64,000 nt of DNA from Trichinella spiralis. Lineage: Eukaryota > Nematoda > Enoplea > Trichinellida > Trichinellidae. Location: contig CM012955.1 of NCBI GenBank assembly GCA_000181795.3, forward strand, positions 13,302,704 to 13,366,703, written 5' to 3'. A model generated the notes under the pieces. That model was not told the DNA's origin. It did no database searches and worked only from the letters and a program-made list of their open reading frames with translations. The position numbers were made by a program, and so were the translations under genes. Position 1 is the first letter of the stretch. Each line of letters begins with the position of its first letter. Shown one piece after another: positions 1 to 10,885 of this stretch.

Positions 1-3000
1 AGGAACAAGAATGTGATGTAATAAGAGGCTAATATATACGTCCCATGAATTGCGCAGAAGTATTGATTATGCGTACTATTCAACAATAAAAGTGTACTTC
101 CAAGGTGTAAGGAGATGAGTGTGATAAAAATAATTGCAATAAACAATACTCAATACAGCAAATATTAAAATCATATAATCGGCTTGACGTTATTATTACT
201 GAAGGTTGAGTAAGTTGTATACATCTGAATATACACTAAAACTAATTATAGGTTGAACGATGTAAGGAACGTACATAAAGTTTTTGCTGTAACACAAAAC
301 TAATATTTTGTTTTCAAGTCAGTAAATCAAGAAATATTGAAAATACTTATGCAATAGCATGACCATTACACTTGAACTCAGTGACCCAACTCATGGGAGT
401 AAATGGTCATGAAAATCTCCGTTACACACAATGTAATATAAGTAATAAATACGCAATTCACGGTGCTAGATCTCCTGGAAGTAAAATCAATGCAAATTTG
501 CGTTGGCGTGTATTTTCATGCTACATTATTTTCTGGTCAAATGTTTTGCAAATTATGGCTAATTAATGATACAACACTACATTTTTGAGGTAAATGATCT
601 CAAGCTTAAGAAATAAGAATGATTCAACAAAATATATTCGGACACATTGAAAAGTTATGAAACTCAGCAAAATGTCTGAACTGTGAGAACAACTGAAAAC
701 CACCTTTAATAAAAGGTTGAGTGTCATTTGTTTGAGGAAATCTCAACTAACATTGATAGAGAAAATTTGTCTAAACCATAAATCAATCAACAGCCACAAC
801 CACCATACATGAAACATTTATCACTTACACTTACCCTTAAAAACATTAAATCATGCATAATGTTCTCATATGCAGTATCCCTCGTACTATCTGTTGAAAC
901 AAATGACACGAAAATTGAACATATTTTAGGCTTTGTGCACGTGTTTTTCTAATGTAGTATGGACCACACCCCAAGCATCCAACAACATACTTTTCAACTT
1001 TACGATGTTCTGTAGGCCGAACGAATTGCAACAACACTGCATTTTTTCACAATACGTCTTATTGTTTCAAAAGAGATGTCACAAATCTTCAGACCATAAA
1101 AATGAAAATTGACAGAGTGCATTCAAAGCAAAACCCCCTGGGGTGTCATCCACCTCAGCAATCCATCAAAGGGTTCATATACTATTCCAATGCAAATTGA
1201 AAATATAAATTTACTTCAAACAGTAACGTGAAGAAGTTCTTTATGTAGTTGTCAGTGTAAAATTGTTATCAACACCATAAAGTACTTCTGACGCTCTGCT
1301 TTAGATATCTTTTTAATTTTGAGGAAACATTTGATTGATTGCAACATTTCTACTACTAATTCTGAAGCTTTATAATTACAAACTTTAATAATAAACAAGA
1401 AATTCACTGAAAAGATAAAAACTAAATGAAATACAATTAAAACTCATTGAATGCTAAACCAAACAGAACTGAATATATATATCAATTGTCATCAGATGAC
1501 TTTAGCGCCCTTCGTCATTTCAATTTCGATTTCTGTATAAATATGAAACATTAAATTTATAAATATGTCTGCTTTATAATATAGTGGACGTAAAAATATG
1601 AAAAATTAAAAAATTGAAATTTATGGTGAAATATAAAACTGCTTCCCAAGAAATTACTTATTAAGGAAAACTTGATATTACGAAGAATTATTGGCTTTCC
1701 CAGTAATCCTATATTTAGATACGTTTCTATATTACGGAACTGATATCTATTTTCAACATTCTCAGTAGTTCAAAAAAAATACTACTTACCAACGTATGAG
1801 GTTCTCTCAACTTTGCCAACTGTTTCTCATTTGTGCCGTTTCCAAACGTGATAAATGAATTTAAGAAGATGAAAATCAAATGAAACAAAAAATAATTTTT
1901 TGTCAAATCATCATTCATTCTTATGAAATCGCAGTATTATTTATTCCTAGCACAATGCTTCCCTGCTATTATTTCAGATGAAACATATAAAGAAAGCAAT
2001 AAGACGCGAAACCTTAGATTAAAATTTGCATAATGTTTCTTTCAACTGATAATTTTGATTAATGGTAATTCCCAGTATGCATTTCACTAATGTTTGCAAA
2101 TGCTTGAAGAGCAGCTACCATTAAATTATGTAAATGGTAATTCATTCTATGCTCTATGTTAATATTTACTCAAAATAATTAGATTCCCGTTAATCTGTTT
2201 TCAAACTGATACGCCACTCCTGAGAAGGCTGACTTTCGCTAAAAGAAAAAACACTCAAACAATACTTTTTACTTAGCTGACTGCACCACAACTTTCTCAG
2301 TATGAAAATACTTTGTCCAATAAAAAGAATTGCATAAATAAATTTATTTATTGATGCAAATATTAATCATACAGACTTGTTATTAACGTCATTGACTATG
2401 GTATAACAACTTAATTTTTTATTGAGATATGGAAATAAATTTAAAATCATTTTAAAAAAGAAACTAATCTGAAATATTACTACGCTTTGCCATATAATGT
2501 AAAATTAATTAATTAATTAATTTTGTGTTTGAAAACATACACCTAAGGACTGAGAAAATGTAAGGAAGTTAAACATGGGGCTTAACTGCACTTGCTTTGA
2601 AACTGCATAATTAATTTCCATCAATGAAAAAGTTACGCTGAAGATTTTCTAAAATTAAAAAAAATTTTCACTTTAGCTCATCACGTCTTAAAAAAAACCT
2701 TTGTTTTAAAAAATGCAAAATGTGATCATTTATATCCGTGTAAGGTAATTTAGTGATAATGCACCCATATTCAGAAAAACATTGATAAAAAAACAATCAT
2801 CCAATCACTGAGCAAACATGTGAAGCTAATAAAATGCCAGAAACCATTCGCCAATTAGCGTTAAAATGCTGTAAAGCCTATCAGTGAACAGCCAGTCAAT
2901 AAAGGGGGCCAAAATCGAGCTACAAACGGTTAGTGAACCGTTATGCTGGGCAGTTTCCACCAACTGTTTCAGATTTTGTAGCTTCTAGGGCCTTCTTTGT

Positions 3001-5129
3001 AATTGGAGTATGTTTCTGTGTTGTCATTGTAATCGCGGCTCATAAAGTGCCAAAAACGCAAATTCAAAAGTGTCTGTTGTTCATCAAGCACACTAACATT
3101 TGATAGCCGGTTTTAAAGGTTGCTTAAAAGCCGGTTATTGTTTCTGAAACAGGTAAAAGATTTTCAAAAAGCTTTTAAAGTCAGTGCTTTGAAACTTGGC
3201 ACAGTATTCTTCTACTATGCGCAGGTGTTCTCGTCATGATTTCGCCATATTTCTCGTCAAGAATTATTACAATAACAAGTATGACATTTTTCAACATAGA
3301 AATTCAAAAAATTCTTTATTTATCATCTGAAATATTTTATTCACTAACACGTCATCTACTTATTAATGTAAAGCAACTGCTCAATTTACTGGAACTTTGC
3401 AAACTTCTCGTTTTAAACTGTAATTTTCAATTCAAATGCTTTATGCATTATTTACAGATGTCGTCCAAAATTTACGTATTCAGACAATTTTCTAATTCTC
3501 AAAGTTCATTTTTCAAAGATTTATGGACTCATTTTACTTTTTTCTAAATTATCATTTCTAAACTTAAAATGATATAAAAACAAATAATCTGTTTATTTCT
3601 GATTTCTTCATTATTTCTTTACAAAGAACAAATTAGACGAATTAAAAAAAATTCTTATTTAAATATATTAATACTTGATTTTTGTTTATTCATACAGTCA
3701 ACAGTAAATTTCTTAAAAAACAATTTTATGAAATATGACAATCTTCAATGAATGAAAACAATTTCAAGTTGTTCCTTCAACGAGTGTTCTCCATTAATTC
3801 CTTAAAAACGTTTACTTCACATATTCCCATTTTTTCCAAAATTCGAAGCTACATTATAAGTAATGCTTCAGTGCATATTCCTTTTCACAAAAGTTGCATC
3901 GCCTACAGCACTTTAGCTTCGTAGATCCAGTCAACGAGCCAGTTAACGTCAAATGCAATTAATAATCAGAAAATGCTAAATTAAAATTTTTCTCAATAAT
4001 AGCATAACAATTGAAAAGCAAATAAATTATTGCTGATTATTTAAGAAAATGTGCACAACCATTTTTATTAAAATTTTTTTATCAACATTTTACATATACT
4101 GCTATCAACAAATTTCACCATAGAAACATTCTAGGTTAACGGCTTTAACATTAAGTGAAATTGTTTGAGAATATTCATAAGCAACTGCTAATAGCATATT
4201 AAGAATCACTGCTAATTTGCTATTCGCAATAAAATCTATTAAAATTCGAAATATTTTGGATTGAGATTTAAATGATTAACTATATATTGTAATGCAATGT
4301 GAAATAAACAGTGTCCATGTAATACATAAGAAGCACCTCTTGAAATTCACGACTCAATAAAGCATTTTTGTCATACTTCTTGTAACGTTACAGAATTCAT
4401 GTAAAAACAGCGAATGCATTATCTTAATGAAGGCTTGTTGATGACGGAGACAGAAGCCACTGAAAGCTACAATACTTTCTATTGTCATTAAAATCTGTTT
4501 GGATTAAAGCTAAACAAGAAAAACAGACTTAACGTCCGTAAATGAAAAGAAACAAAGTAGATTTCGTTCATTAGAAAAATAAAAAACGCTTTCAGTCACA
4601 AATGCATTACATTTGAATAATAATTTTTCAATTAACATAATTAAGCAGAATATAGAATTGAGCAATGTGTATCATTAAAACTTCCAACAGAAGAACTTCC
4701 TGTCTTCTAAAACGTTTATGCGTATTTTTATATGATTATTAAATCGCATTAAAAAATAAAAATATAGAGAAGTCATACAATAAGACATTTTTATCATTTC
4801 AAATACGCTACATTCCAGTATGAAATTTATCTGGCACGGTGAAACCAAAACTAGACCGTGAACACAGGCAGTTGAAAAACTCCACCCGAAATGTTCATGC
4901 TGTTACTCTAAATGTAAAAATATGCATATCAAAAAATAATAATAAAAGAATAATAATCAGAGATCTCAAAGAATAATAATCAAATTCTCAATAAATTACA
5001 TAACAATGCAACAAAAATTTAGATAATAACCACTTAATTTGAAAATTTTAAATCTTTACATGTAGAACATATTTCTGTACATTATTTTATGCTTACTGAG
5101 AATGTGTCACTGCTAAAATTTGTAATTTC
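1..5129. other. Gene-poor AT-rich stretch
   Basis: No coding region can be supported here on either strand. Open frames are short (the longest about 100 codons, around 3236-3547 on the plus strand), AT-rich in composition and without recognisable motifs or a phase-consistent exon chain. Short tandem TTAA tracts occur near 2506-2520. A somewhat GC-richer patch lies at about 2880-3060, where no structure or gene was recognised. It may hold 3-prime UTR or intron sequence of a gene lying outside the window. Confidence 0.6.
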
Positions 5130-5749
5130 TCATGAACCATCACGTTTTTTTGATTTCCAAAGCAAAGATTGTGTAAGGCTTTGCAAAGCTTGCAACTCGA
5201 CATACTGCTTTTGCGAGTCAGCTCGAAATTCTTTTAAACTAGATTCAATATTCTCCAAACGCTGCTGAAGCTCTTCTTCTTTTATCCGAGCTTTTTCAGT
5301 GGATCTAAATGTAACTCACATTTTTCATCAAAATATTTTTAAAAGTGCTACATTCTACTTAAATTCTCAAAAACAATTTTCAAAATTAAAAACCTCATAT
5401 ATTCAAAAGCAACCACAAACACGGCTATTCCATAAACAACCATTTCCCCAAGTATATCAGCACCCAGTTCGACTGCAGCTTCTTCATTTAATTCAGGAAT
5501 TGTAACGGGCTTACCGAAACCAATCATTATCATTTTCCTAGTGATTTCCACTCTGTGGTATACTTAAAAAATATTAATTTCATAAACTTCATTCGAGCAT
5601 ACAGACTTACGCTGAGCTATGGGAAGGCAAATAAAGCGGCGAAAAGTGTAATTCCGTTTCGCGCCATTCTTTAGTTGATTCGCAATCGGCCTACTCACTT
5701 GACGGGCCAGAAGACTCACTAATTTTATGACCGGAAAAGCGTGAACCAT
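5130..5749 (-). CDS. OPA3: OPA3-family outer mitochondrial membrane protein
   Basis: Three exons on the minus strand: 5749-5611, 5562-5394 and 5304-5130. The start MVHAFPVIKL, the block ICLPIAQLYH-VEI, the block MIMIGFGKPV-IPELNEEAAVELGADILGE and a hydrophobic stretch before EYMR follow vertebrate OPA3 in order. The last exon encodes a charged coiled-coil tail (about 58 residues) ending KKRDGS, also as in OPA3. OPA3 is a mitochondrial protein linked to optic atrophy and 3-methylglutaconic aciduria in humans; its biochemical role is not settled. The first intron is only 48 bp, with acceptor TTTTTAAG, and it restores the conserved LYH-VE junction exactly. The second intron (5393-5305) has a weak GTTTTT donor, but phase and protein continuity support it. 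The gene is divergent from the C3orf33-like gene downstream. Confidence 0.93.
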
Positions 5750-6852
5750 GAAGAATTTCCAACGAAAACGACAATTTCTTCTGTGATAAAAACATAAAAC
5801 GATAAATATTTTTCACTTTTATATTTATAATTAAATTTCACATTTACAATACACTCCTTATTTAACGTCACTACACAAATTTTATGTTATACGGAACTTT
5901 ACAGTACATTATTAAAATGCAAGTGCCACAATAATAATGTACTTTATTAAAAATTGATATAAAACTGCCATTTATCGTATTAACTTCAAATTTTGCATTA
6001 ATAATAAAATAAAATTAATTAATTAAACAATAATAAAATAATAATAGATAACTGCATTTTTTAAATTGAAATAGCACGGTCAGTTATTTAATAGTCTTCT
6101 CGGCAGAAGATGCAAAATAATTATGAATTATGAAATTTTCTTATTAACATTATTTCAAGGCGTTTGATATTAGCATAGCCTATCTGTAACATTAAAATAA
6201 AGCACTGATCATTAGAAATTACTTACCAATTTTCAGTAGCGAAGATTTATGTTATAATGCACATCAATAGTAGTGTTAACGCCAGAAAGCGCAGTCGTAT
6301 GTTTTACTGATAAATTAACAAAAAAACTGTTTTATAGAAGGATTTTTTCAGAAGATTTTTAGTTGGGTATTGTAGTTTAATGTTGAAGAATTTAAATGTC
6401 GAAGTTCAAAGAGTATGAAAAATTCATGTTTGACTAACTGCAAAATTCAAATACTTTACGTGCATGCCGAATTTAAACACGGCACATGGAAACGAGGTCT
6501 CACTTTTAATTTATTGTTTTTGAGCATAATAGGAAAATTGCATTTTCTTGTCGCATGTTACTCTTAATATTAATGACTTATATGTAATAAAAATGACACC
6601 GGTGCTGTTAACTCAGTTTCTGTTAATAAACCTTTTCAGTAGATTTATTGAGACTAAAAAATCAAATCAGATTGTTTCTAAATAGTATTTTATTTTTTTT
6701 TTGAAGAATCAAGGTTAATATAAGACAAACAAACAATATTATCAAAATAAAACCTGTTATTTTGTTTAAAATTACAGTATTCCATTCATCTGCATTTACA
6801 CGGTTAAGATTTATAATAAAAAATTAATTATAGTATTTAATTTTTTAAATTA
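5750..6852. promoter_or_regulatory. Divergent intergenic region between OPA3 and C3orf33-like gene
   Basis: About 1.1 kb of AT-rich DNA between two divergently transcribed genes, so it probably holds both promoters. No TATA box or other element could be assigned with confidence. No coding potential was seen. Confidence 0.4.
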
Positions 6853-8107
6853 ATGTCTACAGTCTGCGATGATAATACATCAGTAACTGTCAAGAATGGG
6901 ACATTTTTACTTGACAAACATGGCCCTGCTGTTGTTCGAGTATTTCTTTTTGTTTAATTACTACTTCTTGTTATTTAATTGTATTTTAGACTATCGTTGC
7001 ATCCATTGGATTAAGTGGACTGTATTTTTTTTGTCGAAGCATTCGCTTGGTGAGACGTGTATTTTTAGAATATTTTTCACTAATAGTTGGTGCTTTTCCA
7101 AAAAAATGAATTGAATTCAAATTTTTAAATAATACGTTTTAAGTAAGTAAATATGCATATTTAAACGAACTTAAATCTGATGAAATGAACAATATGATTT
7201 GTTCACTACTTTGTCTTATGTTAATGTTTACTTTTTACTACATTCACAGTAACTCGAAATATGTTATTTCAGTTTTCATTTTTCAAAACAGTGAATGATA
7301 TTCCAGATGAATTTTTTAAAAAACACATACGATTAAGGGGCATTGTGAGCAATGTGGATTGGAAAGGTCGTCTAGTAGTTAATCATATTCCTATCGTGAA
7401 GCTACCGTTCACCGGTATGATACTGACACTCTTTGCGTTTTGTTTATTATAATTTTTTTTCAAGGTAATCAAGATTCAGAACTGTTAATTCATTTGGCTG
7501 CTGTGAACTTAGAAGAATCTGGTATTAATTGGCTACGGCATAATTTATCGAATAATTACATTAAATTTGAACTGCTTTGCAAGAATGAAATTGACAATTC
7601 TGCAGTTTGTGACGTTAGTGTTAAATATGTAAGTATGTATGACTGATTATTTTTTTACAAAATGAAATTTTACTTTGTTTAAAGAAAACTTTGCCTATGA
7701 TGATGAAAAATGTAAACAGAGAAATTGTACGAAGAGGACTGGGGCAAGTGATCGATTACACAGATAATGAGCATATAAAAGCTCTTCACATGATTCCACG
7801 TTATAATCGATTAGTGCAAAATCTGCTGCTCAGCGAATCTTATGCCGATAAGAGAGGTGTTGGGAAATGGAAGCGTCCGAAATTAGTTGAAGCAGTTTCG
7901 GGCTATCCAAGCCAAATTGTGGATTTGGTCAAAAATTCAAACATTTTCATATTTCTTCAAATTTGCTACAATGCTGGCAAAGAAGGAGCCATTCTGTTAA
8001 AGAATCTTTCTCGTCATATTAACACACTCGCTCTCCACATATACACAATCACAGGAAAGACTTTAAATTTGATATCTCGCTTTTATCGACTATTTTTCAA
8101 GCAATAA
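6853..8107 (+). CDS. C3orf33-like protein
   Basis: Five exons: 6853-6939, 6990-7049, 7273-7414, 7465-7628 and 7685-8107, all phase-consistent. Exon 2 encodes one hydrophobic helix (TIVASIGLSGLYFFCRSIRL) that matches the single N-terminal membrane segment of human C3orf33. It is followed by DIPDEFFKKHIRLRGIV, a block with L-A-V-N-L-E-E-S-G-I-x-WL, and N-REIVRRGLGQ, which occur in the same order in that family. The region after the helix resembles a small OB-like (staphylococcal-nuclease-type) fold in the family; that is family knowledge, not seen directly. The human protein's function is poorly known. The C-terminus is extended by a basic and hydrophobic tail. MRPS21 follows only 212 bp downstream on the same strand. 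Confidence 0.85.
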
Positions 8108-8288
8108 TCTGTTGCTTAATTAAACAGATGTTTTTTCCTCTTTCCAATTTTATATTTGGGTATATTTTTCATTGTACTAACGAAGGAAAATCGAGAAAAT
8201 GAACAAACAATTTCTGCTGTATCACATTAATATGTCGAGTCTTCGAATTACTTTGAACAGTGCAAATTTGTTATTTACATAATTCACG

Positions 8289-8295
8289 CTTTTAG
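8289..8295 (+). promoter_or_regulatory. Candidate trans-splice acceptor upstream of MRPS21
   Basis: GCTTTTAG-type pyrimidine-rich acceptor 25 bp upstream of the MRPS21 start and within 190 bp of the upstream stop codon. No coding exon precedes it. Its role as a spliced-leader site is inferred. Confidence 0.35.
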
Positions 8296-8319
8296 AAGTA
8301 GAAGCGGAATTTAGAGCTC

Positions 8320-8766
8320 ATGTATAAATTCCGACAGCCCTTTGGCCATCCATTATTTCGTGGAATTACCAGGGCACATCAACGTTTTATAAACAAAACT
8401 GTATTGGTGAAAGATAACAATGTTGAAGAAGCGCTGAAAATTCTTAACAAGTACGTTTCACAAAAAAAAAAAACGTAAAATCCACATTTACAACTGATTC
8501 TTCAGTATTCTATTAACTGTATTTATTTTATAAAAATTTGTCAATGTGACATTGAGCTTGATGGGAAAAGTAAATTTTTTAGGAAACTGAGCCAAGAAAA
8601 ATTACTTGAAATTTACAGAAGAACACGTTATTATGAAAAGCCTTACCAACAGAGAAATCAGTATTCGTATGAAATTTGTAAAGCCATTTATAATGAAGAT
8701 ATGAACCGCAAAATAGCGTTGATTTCAAGAAAAAACCGTCCTGATCGTTGGCCTGGACAATACTGA
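8320..8766 (+). CDS. MRPS21: Mitochondrial small ribosomal subunit protein bS21m
   Basis: Two exons, 8320-8450 and 8583-8766, give a protein of 104 residues. The core NKTVLVKDNNVEEALKILNK, then a short linker, then RRTRYYEKPYQQR and a C-terminal ISRKNRPDRWPGQY, follows the whole of human MRPS21 (family length about 87) with an N-terminal extension of roughly 20 residues. The protein is a component of the mitochondrial 28S/37S small ribosomal subunit. The intron (8451-8582) starts GTACGT and ends TTTTTTAG. A TTTTAG acceptor-like site ends at 8295, 25 bp before the ATG, with no coding exon between it and the C3orf33-like gene. That fits a trans-spliced downstream cistron. Confidence 0.95.
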
Positions 8767-8849
8767 ACTGTAGTCCATGAATTTGAGGTTTATTCTATAT
8801 AACAAACTAATGATGTTAAAACTACAGTCTTCGAAATTGAACAAATAAA

Positions 8850-9278
8850 CTATAGTCGTTTTAAATCGTGTTCAGCGTACTTTGCCATATCTTGTACAAG
8901 TTGTGCCTGATTTGAAGCAATATTACAAACCAATTTTATTGCTGCAATACTGTGCTTCTGAGCAGTAACCAGATGAATTGGAGTAAACAGTCCAAACTTT
9001 TTGAACATCTGCTTTCTGCTGAAATCATCGTCACACTGTCGTAAAATAAAATTAACACCCTTTTCTACATCTACAGTACTCGTGGAGTCAAGGTTTACAA
9101 CACTAATATTAAGTAAAGAACCCATTGATTCTCTTGCCTTTGCCATTGCCATCCAACACTCTTTCATTTTGCGCTCGAGGATGAGCTTCAGGTGGATTTG
9201 TTCATTCATACAATCCAAAAGTTTGAAAATTTCTTCGTCAACATCGTTCTCCATAACGCATCTAAGTACATTTGTCAT
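8850..9278 (-). CDS. CCDC115: CCDC115/Vma22-like V-ATPase assembly factor
   Basis: A single open frame of 142 codons. The N-terminal helical block ERKMKECWMAMAKARESMG corresponds to the E-x-G-W-x-x-L-A-K-A-R-x-x-M-G helix of human CCDC115. The C-terminal block FGLFTPIHLVTAQKHSIAAI corresponds to its conserved W-F-G-I-L-V-P-x-x-L-x-x-A-Q motif. The central linker is shorter than in mammals (about 180 residues in human). CCDC115 is the counterpart of yeast Vma22 and helps assemble the V0 sector of the vacuolar ATPase in the ER. The gene is convergent with MRPS21, with only 83 bp between the two stop codons. An alternative start at the second ATG (residue 9) is possible. Confidence 0.85.
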   Translation of the reverse strand: MTNVLRCVMENDVDEEIFKLLDCMNEQIHLKLILERKMKECWMAMAKARESMGSLLNISVVNLDSTSTVDVEKGVNFILRQCDDDFSRKQMFKKFGLFTPIHLVTAQKHSIAAIKLVCNIASNQAQLVQDMAKYAEHDLKRL

Positions 9279-9813
9279 TATGTAATTAGAAAAATATTGA
9301 AAAATATATAAAAATTAAGTGTATAAAAATCAGTACGTCCACGTGCATATCTTGTCAATCAGATAAAATGCAACAGCTATCGACTGTACTTTTACTTTGA
9401 TTGCATACATTAAATTTTACAGAAAATCAAGAAATACATGCTATTTATAAAAGATGCATACAATAACAAGAAACGTTTTATACTTTAAATTATAAACAAT
9501 AATTTATTAAACGCTTGGAATACATTACAGTACGGATGCAATTTAAAGAATATCAAGAACAATAATTTTTTATTTGTAAAATATTTATATCTGAAAAGAA
9601 TTTTAAATTAGAAAACAAAGCTGCTATTTATAACATGATATAAACAACCCATTGACCAGGAACATTAACATAAACATGCAGCTTCTTGATAATGAAAACT
9701 TTATTTGCAAAAATGCAGTTAACTTACAGTTTCAGCTGAAATATTGTGCAGAGCTGATGAAGATATATGTGCATATATCTGCTATCCACTATCGTTTGTT
9801 GCTATAATCAGTA
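9279..9813. other. AT-rich intergenic stretch
   Basis: AT-rich, no coding potential recognised. It includes the presumed promoter of CCDC115. Confidence 0.5.
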
Positions 9814-10261
9814 TCATTTGTCATTCTGTAACGTATTTCCCGTAGAAACTGGCGGGTACACCTCTGCTTCAGGACTGTCCCCGGTCACTACCAACCGTGT
9901 TGACCTTGCGACCTCCTTCGCGCTTCGACGAAAACATTCAGGGTAATAAAGAGAAATAAACACAACATAATCGCTCAAAGTGCTCATTTGAACGTGCTAC
10001 CGACAATCACCGTGATACATTACACTGCGGTCGACCACCAACCGAACACCACGTACGAACCTTTTCTCCCCACAACCTACCGTAGCTTTTCCGATTGTTA
10101 CAATTCATTTATCGCATTTACCGTTGTAACGAGCCGCTCCCTCGGGAAGGTTCGTTCAATTCCTCCACCGCGCTATTGGCGCATTCGTCGCTAAACGGCG
10201 ACGGGCCGGTATTGACCGGCGGGTTTCCCTTTCTTTCCGATTCGCGTTTTCTTGATGACAT
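9814..10261 (-). CDS. Small GC-rich two-exon candidate gene, unknown
   Basis: Two phase-consistent exons (10261-10122 and 9922-9814) predict about 82 residues. The start is MSSRKRESERKG, the protein is rich in Ser, Glu and Pro, and it ends GNTLQNDK. The donor is G-GTAAAT and the acceptor CGAAG. The region is clearly GC-richer than its surroundings, which in this window marks coding DNA. The stretch TRLVVTGDSPEAEVYPP loosely recalls the start of animal 4E-BP proteins (TR-VV-x-D-x-x-EVY), but no eIF4E-binding YxxxxL motif follows, so I do not assign that identity. It could instead be non-coding 5-prime sequence. It lies divergent from RIOK3 and may share its promoter. Confidence 0.35.
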
Positions 10262-10885
10262 TATAACAATCAAACAACAGTCAGTAAGTATAGTTTTTAT
10301 TGGCAACTGCGAGCAAGGACCGCCGACGATGTGTTACCGCAAGCTTCTTCGACCCACACACCGACGACCACGCACACGTACACCTACGCCCTACTATACT
10401 TTACCTCTGATTTTCAAGTCCAAATCTGCTTACGGTAGCTTCACCTTTTTTCCGCTTCGTTGTTTGGAGAAATAGAGTTGTTAGCTCGGTCCACGTCCGC
10501 TACACCGCTATTTATTATAAAAAAATATCCAACTTTACAATATCATGTCTAAAGTGCTTAGATGAAATAAAGTTTGACATATATAAACAAATAATAAATA
10601 TTTCGTTTAAAAATTAACCAAAATACTCTCGATTGTTTAGCAGCATCCAAATATAGAACTTGATTTGTACTATTCTACAGTACTTTGAATAGTTGTCAAT
10701 ATTTATTTTGAAAAAGTGAAATTTTCTTGCGCTTCACGTTTTTCTATATTTCTGAGGAAGTATGTGAACGTTTGTTATTTTTAATTTTTAATTATGCACT
10801 GCCATAGTGACTAGTATGCAGATTCTGTTGTTTTCTGGTGCTTTTTGATTTGGTTTTTTCGCAGGCGTATCATAACATATCAGTA
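10262..10885. promoter_or_regulatory. Divergent region upstream of RIOK3
   Basis: About 620 bp. The proximal part up to about 10510 is GC-richer; the rest is AT-rich. No coding exon is supported. A TTTTTCGCAG acceptor-like site ends at 10864, 21 bp before the RIOK3 ATG. Confidence 0.35.
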
